13,390 nucleotides of DNA from contig CAYVRW010000067.1 in the NCBI GenBank assembly GCA_964453575.1, forward strand, positions 1-13,390. The letters are read 5' to 3'. Positions 1 to 5,833 of this stretch are shown in pieces (position 1 is the first letter of the stretch; each line of letters starts with the position of its first letter). Made by a program: the position numbers and the translations under genes. Source of the DNA: JABDBK01 sp964453575. Lineage in GTDB: Bacteria; Pseudomonadota; Gammaproteobacteria; DSM-16500. The notes under the pieces are model-generated. The model did no database searches. It worked only from the letters and a program-made list of their open reading frames with translations, and was not told the DNA's origin.

Positions 1-993
1 AAATTGATTCTCTCTGGCGAACATGCAGTGGTTTATGGTAAACCTGCATTGGCGATGGCAGTGAATCGTTATGCCTGTGCTCATGTGCTTTATGATGAGA
101 AGCCTTTTATTTCATTTGATTTTTCAGATTTATCTTATAAAAACAGAATTACTTTTGATGCATTAGATAAATTAAAACGTAACATTCAGGAAAATTATCA
201 ACGTTTTAAGCATGATCACATTTCTATCCGCGAAGTTTTGCAAAAACCATTTGAATTAGCACAATTTGCTTTAGGTTTATGTCTAGAAGAACTAAATGTT
301 CCGTTATCTCAAGGCATGAAAATACAAATGACATCCAATATTCCCATAGGATGCGGCATGGGATCATCTGCAGCAACTATTTTAAGTATTATTTATGCGA
401 CGGCAAATCATGCGGGGGTGAAAGTATCTTCAAAAAGTATTTATGAATTAGGTTTACAAGTTGAAAATATGCAGCATGGAATATCCAGCGGCTTAGATTT
501 ATATATTTCATTGCATGGCGGTTGTCATTATATAAAAAATAAAACATTTATACCAAAACCCGCGCCCTCTATGTCTTTTTATTTAGTGAATACAGGTACG
601 CCATCCTCAAGTACTGGGGAATGCGTGGCTCACGTTGCGCATCATTTTAAACAATCGTCTATAGGCGATGATTTTGAATATGTCACTCATGCCATGGTTG
701 ATGCATTAGATAATCATTCATTGGAAGCATTTAAATCTGCGATTTCACACAATCATGATTTATTAAATAAAATTGGCGTAGTCCCTGAATGCGTACAACG
801 CTTCATTCAAGAAATTAATAAATGTGACGGTGTAGCAAAAGTTTGTGGGGCAGGAGCAGTCAGGGGAAATCATGCGGGAATAGTCATGGTCGTGATAGAC
901 GATGAATCACATCTTAAAACATTATGTGATAAGTATGGTTATATAATCCTACCCGTTATAGCCGAGGCCAGAGGTGTGCATGTTAGCGTTTAA
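1..993 (+). CDS. mvk: Mevalonate kinase, GHMP family (5' end outside window)
   Basis: Phosphorylates mevalonate to 5-phosphomevalonate with ATP in the cytoplasm, the first kinase step after HMG-CoA reductase. The frame is open from base 1 and the first residues read KLILSGEHAVVYGKPALA. This is the substrate-binding motif 1 that in the family follows an APG tripeptide near the N-terminus, so only about 10-15 residues are missing. The TTG at 4 is not a credible start. GHMP motif 2 (PIGCGMGSSAAT, about residues 114-125) is the ATP-binding glycine/serine loop. An SGLD segment at about 162-165 supplies the likely catalytic Asp. Motif 3 reads KVCGAGAVRGNHAGIV near the C-terminus, a variant of the usual TGAGxGG form. 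The stop lies inside the next gene's start region, so the genes are an operon. Identity as mevalonate kinase, not another GHMP kinase, rests on the EHAVVYG motif and the gene order. Confidence 0.88.
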   Translation, partial: KLILSGEHAVVYGKPALAMAVNRYACAHVLYDEKPFISFDFSDLSYKNRITFDALDKLKRNIQENYQRFKHDHISIREVLQKPFELAQFALGLCLEELNVPLSQGMKIQMTSNIPIGCGMGSSAATILSIIYATANHAGVKVSSKSIYELGLQVENMQHGISSGLDLYISLHGGCHYIKNKTFIPKPAPSMSFYLVNTGTPSSSTGECVAHVAHHFKQSSIGDDFEYVTHAMVDALDNHSLEAFKSAISHNHDLLNKIGVVPECVQRFIQEINKCDGVAKVCGAGAVRGNHAGIVMVVIDDESHLKTLCDKYGYIILPVIAEARGVHVSV

Positions 994-1888
994 AGCCTCA
1001 GCACCGGGAAGTTTAATGTTATTAGGTGAATATGCAGTGTTGCATGATTATCCTGCTATTGTTTGTGCGATTGATAAACGGATTTCAGTGACCTTAGAAA
1101 CTCATGAGTCGGATGATATTGAAATCGCCTCATCATTAGGTTCTCATAAAACCACGTTACAAAAGCTTGAAGTGGTGAGACCTTTTACTTTTGTTTTGGC
1201 AACATTAAAATTATTTCAAAAACGTTTACCTTCAGGTTGTAAAATTTCCATTACCTCTGAATTTTCAGATAAAATTGGTTTTGCATCTTCTGCATCAGTG
1301 ACGGTTGCAACCCTTACTGCTGTGACAGCTTGGTTAAACTTAAGTTATTCTCCATTAGAAAGCATTTTACTTGCACGTAACATTATTCAATCAGTCCAAG
1401 GTACAGGTTCAGGTGCTGATGCGGCAGCTTGCACATTAGGTGGTGTGGTGGCTTATCGCATGCAGCCTTTATCAGCTGATCGTATTCATAACGATATACC
1501 CTTGACCGTGGTTTATTCGGGAAATAAAACGCCTACCCCTGATGCTATCAAACATGTGAACCAAATGTTTGCAAAGCATAAACATTTATATAAAAAAATA
1601 ATGCAAGCCATAGGCGAATGCGCTGCTGAAGGTATGGTAGCTATCGAAAAAAATGATCTCAAAGCATTAGGTCATCTTATGAATATTCAACAAGGCTTAA
1701 TGCAGGCCCTGCAAGTGAATACACCGCAATTACAAGCGATTTGTGATCTTTTACATGCCTCACCTGATATCTTAGGCGCAAAAATTTCAGGTTCAGGTTT
1801 AGGTGATTGTGTCATAGGTTTAGGTCATGCAAAAGATATGAATCAAATTAATATATCGGATAAAGGAGTGTGTTGTGAAAAAATCTGA
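980..1888 (+). CDS. GHMP kinase, probable phosphomevalonate kinase
   Basis: Probably phosphorylates 5-phosphomevalonate to the diphosphate, the step between its two neighbours. Seen: motif 1 SAPGSLMLLGEYAVL (residues 7-21), motif 2 KIGFASSASVTVAT (98-111), a GTGSGAD segment (141-147) with the likely catalytic Asp, and C-terminal motif 3 AKISGSGLGDCVIGL (267-281). Length is about 302 residues, short for classical phosphomevalonate kinases but within the GHMP range. I chose ATG 980 because AGAGG at 970-974 sits 5 nt upstream. A GTG at 974 would add two residues and has GAGG at 964-967. The start overlaps the end of the upstream gene by 14 nt, implying translational coupling. The call leans on position between a mevalonate kinase and the decarboxylase and on the GSGAD motif. 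A second mevalonate kinase-like paralogue cannot be excluded from sequence reading alone. Confidence 0.78.
   Translation: MLAFKASAPGSLMLLGEYAVLHDYPAIVCAIDKRISVTLETHESDDIEIASSLGSHKTTLQKLEVVRPFTFVLATLKLFQKRLPSGCKISITSEFSDKIGFASSASVTVATLTAVTAWLNLSYSPLESILLARNIIQSVQGTGSGADAAACTLGGVVAYRMQPLSADRIHNDIPLTVVYSGNKTPTPDAIKHVNQMFAKHKHLYKKIMQAIGECAAEGMVAIEKNDLKALGHLMNIQQGLMQALQVNTPQLQAICDLLHASPDILGAKISGSGLGDCVIGLGHAKDMNQINISDKGVCCEKI
1863..1868 (+). promoter_or_regulatory. Ribosome binding site deciding the GTG start of the decarboxylase
   Basis: AAAGGA at 1863-1868, extending into G at 1868-1870, lies inside the coding end of the preceding kinase gene, about 6 nt before a GTG at 1875. No ATG stands near with comparable spacing. 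It supports the 14-nt overlap of the two genes and a non-ATG start. Confidence 0.65.
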
Positions 1889-2861
1889 TATTGTTAAAAA
1901 ACTATTAGGCGATGTGTCGTGCTATACGCCTTCTGATGAACCTATAACCGCGTATGCTCCAACGAATATCGCACTCTGTAAATATTGGGGAAAACGCAAT
2001 TCAGAATTAAATTTACCTGTAACGTCAAGTTTATCTATATCATTGGGAGAAAAGGGTGCGAAGACCACACTGTCTGTTTCTTCGATAAAACAAGATGTTC
2101 TTGTCTTGAATGAAAAAAAAGTTCCGCCAACGAGTTCTTTTCATCAACGTTTGTCGCATTTTTTAGATTTATTTCGTCCAGAGAATTTATATTTTGATGT
2201 GAATATTGTTTCAACTGTTCCTATTGCTGCAGGTCTTGCATCATCGGCATGTGGTTTTGCAGCAATCGTTTTAGCATTAAATGAATTTTTTGCTTGGCAA
2301 CTTTCATCGCAACATTTATCTATTTTAGCTCGCTTAGGCAGCGGCAGTGCGAGCCGCTCCATTTGGCCAGGATTTGTAGAATGGCATAAAGGTACGCGTG
2401 ATGATGGATTGGATAGTTACGCTGAACCTATTGCTGTTAAATGGCCTGAACTTTGCATAGGATTAATGATCATTAGTGAGCAAGAGAAATCAATCAGCTC
2501 ACGAGAAGCCATGCAACGCACGGTTGAGACAAGTAGTCTTTATAAAGCATGGCCAGAAAAAGTCGAGCATGATTTGGTAAAACTTAAACAAGCCATCCGA
2601 GAAAAAGATTTTGATTTGTTAGGGCGTACAGCAGAATCCAATGCGCTTACTATGCATGCCACCATGTTATCTGCGTGGCCGCCTGTGAGTTATTATTTAC
2701 CTGAAACGATAAGGGCCATGCATCGTGTGTGGCAAGCAAGAGCAGAGGGTGTTCCAGTTTATTTTACACAAGACGCAGGGCCTAATCTTAAATTATTGTT
2801 TATCGATAAAGATGCAATCCAGCAATATTTTTCTGGGATCGAAATCATTAAAATAACGTGA
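1875..2861 (+). CDS. mvaD: Diphosphomevalonate decarboxylase
   Basis: Carries out ATP-dependent decarboxylation of mevalonate 5-diphosphate to isopentenyl diphosphate, the last step of the classical mevalonate route. Family signatures are clear: APTNIALCKYWGKR (28-41), the phosphate-binding loop AAGLASSACGFAAI (118-131), GSGSASRSIWPGFVEW (155-170), and FTQDAGPNLKLL (297-308), in which Asp300 matches the catalytic Asp of the family. Length is 328 residues, normal for bacterial enzymes. The GTG start has AAAGGAG 6-7 nt upstream and overlaps the previous gene by 14 nt. The operon ends here: a 133-nt gap with its own promoter-like signals follows. Two small oddities are Cys in the SSACG loop, where Ala or Ser is usual, and Ser in GSGSASRS, where Cys is common. 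Neither obviously disables the enzyme. This is the most secure identification in the operon. Confidence 0.94.
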   Translation: MKKSDIVKKLLGDVSCYTPSDEPITAYAPTNIALCKYWGKRNSELNLPVTSSLSISLGEKGAKTTLSVSSIKQDVLVLNEKKVPPTSSFHQRLSHFLDLFRPENLYFDVNIVSTVPIAAGLASSACGFAAIVLALNEFFAWQLSSQHLSILARLGSGSASRSIWPGFVEWHKGTRDDGLDSYAEPIAVKWPELCIGLMIISEQEKSISSREAMQRTVETSSLYKAWPEKVEHDLVKLKQAIREKDFDLLGRTAESNALTMHATMLSAWPPVSYYLPETIRAMHRVWQARAEGVPVYFTQDAGPNLKLLFIDKDAIQQYFSGIEIIKIT

Positions 2862-2896
2862 ATTCGATATAAGCATAATAAAATTGTCATTCATTT

Positions 2897-2956
2897 AATT
2901 AGTATTTGCAGAATCATATATGTGTGTATATGATTCCGTTGTTATCCATACTAATT
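2897..2956 (+). repeat. Nested inverted repeats upstream of the ankyrin gene
   Basis: An inner perfect 10-bp inverted repeat (GAATCATATA at 2911-2920, TATATGATTC at 2927-2936, 6-nt spacer) is enclosed by an outer perfect 9-bp pair (AATTAGTAT at 2897-2905, ATACTAATT at 2948-2956). There is no T-run, so it is not a good intrinsic terminator for the mevalonate operon. It overlaps the predicted -35 to -10 region of the ankyrin gene, so an operator is plausible. An mRNA hairpin at the operon 3' end is an alternative. Confidence 0.55.
2906..2934 (+). promoter_or_regulatory. Candidate sigma-70 promoter for the ankyrin gene
   Basis: TTGCAG (2906-2911), a 17-bp spacer, and TATGAT (2929-2934) match the -35/-10 arrangement. 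The expected start point is near 2941, giving a leader of about 54 nt to the ATG at 2995. The spacer and -10 element lie inside the 10-bp inverted repeat. AT-rich DNA gives such matches by chance, so confidence is moderate. Confidence 0.4.
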
Positions 2957-2994
2957 ATAAGCAATTGTCAAATTGACGCTGTTAGGAGAAAATC

Positions 2995-4629
2995 ATGAAA
3001 CGCACAAAACAACCCTATAACTTTACGAAAGCCAGTGAAAAACCCATAACCCAAGAAGAAATGGACTTAGAAATGCATACTAGAATGGAAGAGCTAAGAA
3101 TGAAGCATGCCCACGAACAACCTTTGTTTTCCCTACCTAGAGCAATAACATATCATAATAATCCAGATGAAGCTTTAAAAGATGCCGCAAAGGATGGAGA
3201 TTTGCACGATGTTAAACGTTATTTTCAACGTTGTGATGAGTTTTCTAAAGCGCACCCAGGCAGTGCAGGGAAGATGGCTGAAGCTAAAACGAATGCATTT
3301 TGTGTAGCAGCTACAAATGGACATGCTGAGGTTGTTAGATTTTTGCTTGATAAAGGTGTATCTGCCGATGCTTTAGAAAAGTTGTTATACGGGAGGCCAG
3401 CCTTCATCCCAGCCTTATATAAAGCCGCGCGTCATGGACATTTATCTGTCGTTAAAGTATTAATTGAGTATGGTGCAAATTTAACCCTTAAGGCCAGCGA
3501 TGGACATAGCCCAATAGATGTGGCAGATATGTACGGACATACTGAGGTTGTCGAATGCTTGAAACAAGAAGCATTGAAACGTGACGCATTTTTTAACGCG
3601 GTACATGACGGAAATGCAGACGTCGTTGAAGATTATCTTAAAACGCATCATGTTAAAGCAATTAATCACATGGTTTGTGATAAATATAAGGATGTTGGGC
3701 GACGTGATCATGATGGATATCATGCTTTATCTATAGCCGCTTGCCGCGGACATCTTCCTATCGTTCAACAGCTGCTGGCTGCAGGTGTATCCATAGATCA
3801 AGTAGATCGACATAAAATGACAGCGTTATGTTGGGCTGCTGAGTATGGACATTTACCTGTTGTTAGAGAGTTAATTAATCATGATGCATCTCTGGGAGAT
3901 CCTTTCAATGAGCATGAAGGAAATGCCGCAATAAATATTGCAAGAAATGAGACACATGAATTAAAAGTAGATATAGCAGAACATATAACTTCTTTCTTAA
4001 GAAAAACCGGAGTTTTAAGAGCAGCTAATGATGGAAATTTGCAACAGTTACAATTTTATCTTGATAGATATAATGATAATAATGGACGTTGGAAGCAGTT
4101 CGATCAAGAAGTTTTAAACATAATGAATGCTACTGCACCTGAAACTCAAAAAACAGCGCTCATGTTAGCCGCTTGTCATGGACATCTGTCTTCTGTCAAA
4201 GAATTGCTAGATGCAAAAGCATCGATTGATGAGGTTGATTCTAATGGAAATACGGCTTTAATGTTAGCTGCATCGACTGGGGATGTAAATATTGTTAGAA
4301 CCTTGCTTGATGCACATGCCTCAGTGAAGATGGTTAATCAAGATGGAGATACAGTTTTGCATAAAGCCGCATCAACTGGAAGTCTTCCTCTGGTTTATCG
4401 ATTAAAAGATGCTGCTGATGTTTCGCTTAAAAACAATCTTTTACTTACCGCAGCAGACATTGCAAAAGCGAATGGACATCAAGATATTGCTAATTTATTG
4501 GAACGTAATGCAAAAAACATCATAAAAAATTCAAATCCTGCACCTATCAAGCTCTTTGATCCTAAGCCAGAGCCAGCTTCTCATGTTTCTGCATCAAATC
4601 TAATCAAACAAATTATTAGTAGTTTTTAA
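2995..4629 (+). CDS. Ankyrin-repeat protein, candidate effector or scaffold
   Basis: A 544-residue protein made almost entirely of ankyrin repeats, which stack as helix pairs and mediate protein binding; no enzymatic domain is visible. About twelve repeats or half repeats can be picked out, near residues 60, 99, 138, 170, 198, 241, 275, 339, 386, 419, 452 and 484. The clearest are HALSIAACRGHLPIVQQLL, TALCWAAEYGHLPVVREL and TALMLAASTGDVNIVRTLL. Spacing is irregular, with inserts at about 217-240 and 300-338. There is no signal peptide or membrane segment. The N-terminal 50 residues are charged and hydrophilic, and the C-terminal 40 are Pro/Ser/Lys-rich and look disordered. The start has AGGAG 6 nt upstream (2984-2988). 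Such proteins are common among Legionellales secreted effectors, but no secretion signal can be proved here. The host partner is unknown. Confidence 0.88.
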   Translation: MKRTKQPYNFTKASEKPITQEEMDLEMHTRMEELRMKHAHEQPLFSLPRAITYHNNPDEALKDAAKDGDLHDVKRYFQRCDEFSKAHPGSAGKMAEAKTNAFCVAATNGHAEVVRFLLDKGVSADALEKLLYGRPAFIPALYKAARHGHLSVVKVLIEYGANLTLKASDGHSPIDVADMYGHTEVVECLKQEALKRDAFFNAVHDGNADVVEDYLKTHHVKAINHMVCDKYKDVGRRDHDGYHALSIAACRGHLPIVQQLLAAGVSIDQVDRHKMTALCWAAEYGHLPVVRELINHDASLGDPFNEHEGNAAINIARNETHELKVDIAEHITSFLRKTGVLRAANDGNLQQLQFYLDRYNDNNGRWKQFDQEVLNIMNATAPETQKTALMLAACHGHLSSVKELLDAKASIDEVDSNGNTALMLAASTGDVNIVRTLLDAHASVKMVNQDGDTVLHKAASTGSLPLVYRLKDAADVSLKNNLLLTAADIAKANGHQDIANLLERNAKNIIKNSNPAPIKLFDPKPEPASHVSASNLIKQIISSF

Positions 4630-4656
4630 TCAACCTTTACAGTTAATTGAAACCTG

Positions 4657-4684
4657 ACGGCATCCCAAGACATTGGTATGCCGT
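4657..4684 (+). terminator. Hairpin after the ankyrin gene, weak terminator candidate
   Basis: ACGGCAT (4657-4663) pairs with ATGCCGT (4678-4684). Inside, CCAA (4665-4668) pairs with TTGG (4673-4676) around a GACA loop. The result is an 11-pair stem with one mismatch, 28 nt after the ankyrin stop. Only TT follows before an A/C-rich stretch, so termination may be weak or processing-related. Confidence 0.45.
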
Positions 4685-4777
4685 TTACAAGTTTAGAAAC
4701 TCTCATTTTTTATTTACAACTTTAATCAATAGCATTACATTATCAGCCTCATTACTATAACAATAAAGGTGACTCCT

Positions 4778-4912
4778 ATGTTTAGAGCAAGATTTGAATA
4801 TTGTAACGATTGGCTTGCTGAAGATGCAGCAAGAAAAGCGGGACATCATGAGATCGCAGATTTATTGAAAAAAGAAACCTCTCATAAATCTTCTTATCGA
4901 CCACAGAATTGA
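4778..4912 (+). CDS. 44-residue ORF resembling a lone ankyrin tail (small protein or relic)
   Basis: ATG 4778 to TGA 4912 encodes 44 residues. The core WLAEDAARKAGHHEIADLLK has the helix-turn-helix pattern of a terminal ankyrin unit. It resembles the end of the upstream ankyrin protein (TAADIAKANGHQDIANLLER), including the GH.(D/E)IA.LL core. A good ribosome site, AAAGGTGA at 4765-4772, stands about 6 nt before the ATG, and a strong terminator follows at 4976. It may be a genuine mini-ankyrin protein. It may instead be the 3' remnant of a second, deleted ankyrin gene whose start and terminator happened to survive. Half of an ankyrin repeat is unlikely to fold alone, so the relic reading is somewhat favoured. 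Confidence 0.45.
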   Translation: MFRARFEYCNDWLAEDAARKAGHHEIADLLKKETSHKSSYRPQN

Positions 4913-4975
4913 TACTTCAAACGTGCTATTTTTGCAAAATCAAACTAAAAGTTTCGCAACACTAAAATCTTGATC

Positions 4976-5006
4976 AAATAGAAGGCGGTTATGCCGCCTT
5001 CTATTT
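4976..5006 (+). terminator. Strong intrinsic terminator, copy 1 of a duplicated sequence
   Basis: A perfect 13-bp stem (4976-4988 with 4994-5006; core AGAAGGCGG/CCGCCTTCT) has a TTATG loop. It is GC-rich at the loop end and flanked by A on the left and T-rich bases on the right (TATTTCT). It would end transcription of the micro-ORF and isolate the toxin-antitoxin promoter downstream. Bases 4972-5002 recur at 7684-7714 with one difference. Confidence 0.8.
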
Positions 5007-5049
5007 CTGAAAAGGAATTTCCTAAAATTTGCTATTTATCAACTAGCCT

Positions 5050-5070
5050 GCTTAGTCTTGTTGACTAAGC
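5050..5070 (+). promoter_or_regulatory. Operator-like inverted repeat for the antitoxin
   Basis: A perfect 8-bp inverted repeat, GCTTAGTC at 5050-5057 and GACTAAGC at 5063-5070, has a 5-nt centre and covers the -35 element. A third half-site TAGTC lies at 5076-5080 within the spacer. Phd/YefM-type antitoxins autoregulate by binding such palindromes over their promoter, so this is the expected operator. Binding itself is inferred. Confidence 0.65.
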
Positions 5071-5089
5071 TTAATTAGTCTGCTACAAT
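5061..5089 (+). promoter_or_regulatory. Sigma-70-like promoter of the Phd/PIN operon
   Basis: TTGACT (5061-5066), a 17-bp spacer and TACAAT (5084-5089) form a near-consensus promoter. Transcription would begin near 5096, leaving a very short leader in which the AGGAGGT ribosome site (5098-5104) stands almost at the 5' end, 5 nt before the ATG. Confidence 0.75.
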
Positions 5090-5109
5090 ACCAACATAGG
5101 AGGTAATCT

Positions 5110-5349
5110 ATGCAAATCAATATACACGACGCGAAAACGCATTTTTCTAAGATCATTAACCAGGTTTTACAAGGCGATGAAATAGTCATTGCACGAGACG
5201 GCAAGCCGCTTGTTCGTCTCATTCCCTACTCTGAAGAAGCAAACGTCAGACGGGGAGGACAATTAAAAGGTTTAATTGAAATCAGTGATGATTTTGATGC
5301 CCCGCTACCTGAGGAAATTCTAAAACAATTTTATGGAAACGAAGATTAA
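5110..5349 (+). CDS. Type II antitoxin, Phd/YefM family
   Basis: A 79-residue antitoxin that should neutralise the PIN toxin encoded immediately downstream and repress the shared promoter. The N-terminal half has the Phd/YefM fold signature: it opens MQINIHDAKTHFSKIINQVL, then GDEIVIARDGKPLVRLIPY (about residues 26-44). The C-terminal 30 residues are acidic (ISDDFDAPLPEEIL), typical of the flexible toxin-binding tail. AGGAGGT lies 5 nt upstream of the ATG, a strong site suited to making antitoxin in excess. The gene ends 1 nt before the toxin start, so translation is coupled. The toxin partner is a PIN protein, a common Phd pairing in bacteria. Neither gene shows damage, so the module looks functional. 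Confidence 0.9.
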   Translation: MQINIHDAKTHFSKIINQVLQGDEIVIARDGKPLVRLIPYSEEANVRRGGQLKGLIEISDDFDAPLPEEILKQFYGNED

Positions 5350-5350
5350 C

Positions 5351-5728
5351 ATGAAATATTTATTAGATACCCATATGGTACTTTGGTGGTTGACGGATCC
5401 TGACACTATTCAAAAAAAAGCACAAAAAATTATAAGAGACAGATCCAATGTGGTTTATATCAGCAGTGCTTCGCTTTGGGAAATGGCCATTAAAAAAAGC
5501 ATAGGTCGACTCACATTACCCCATAACTTAATAGAAATGATTGCGATGGAAAGTTTTAAAATATTACCTATTACCGCAGAAGAAAGCTTAGGAGTGGCAG
5601 ATTTACCGATGCATCACACTGATCCATTTGATCGCCTTTTGATTATGCAAGCCAAACTGAATGATTTGATTATTATCACACGCGATTCAAAAATGGCTGA
5701 TTATCCAGTGATTATGATACCAGGGTGA
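5351..5728 (+). CDS. PIN-domain toxin, VapC-like ribonuclease
   Basis: A 125-residue PIN-domain protein predicted to be a Mg2+-dependent RNase that blocks translation by cutting RNA, as VapC toxins do; the target here is unknown. The acidic residues that form the PIN active site are visible: Asp6 in MKYLLDTH, Glu44 in SLWEMAIKK, Asp91/Asp94 in HHTDPFDRLL, and Asp112 in ITRDSKM. The order and spacing suit the COG3744-type branch with a WEMAIK motif. ATG 5351 is preferred because MKYLLDTH is the usual family N-terminus and it follows the antitoxin stop by one base. ATG 5333 would add six residues and overlap the antitoxin. No strong ribosome site precedes 5351, consistent with coupled, lower-level toxin synthesis. 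Confidence 0.9.
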   Translation: MKYLLDTHMVLWWLTDPDTIQKKAQKIIRDRSNVVYISSASLWEMAIKKSIGRLTLPHNLIEMIAMESFKILPITAEESLGVADLPMHHTDPFDRLLIMQAKLNDLIIITRDSKMADYPVIMIPG

Positions 5729-5833
5729 AAGCAAGCTTTTTCAGAGAAGTCCACAGTATTTTCATAGAAATTATTCATTTTATCCATTATCATTTGCGCC
5801 GACAATAAGAATTAATTTTAGAAGGAACCCTAT

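Noticed and set aside
4..993. TTG at 4 as a true start of the first gene
   Set aside because: The frame is open to base 1 and the substrate-binding motif starts immediately; family members carry 10-15 residues before it, so the gene is cut by the window edge.
5724..5743. Small GAAAGC/GCTTTTTC hairpin over the PIN toxin stop as a terminator
   Set aside because: A loop of two bases is sterically poor and the stem is short.
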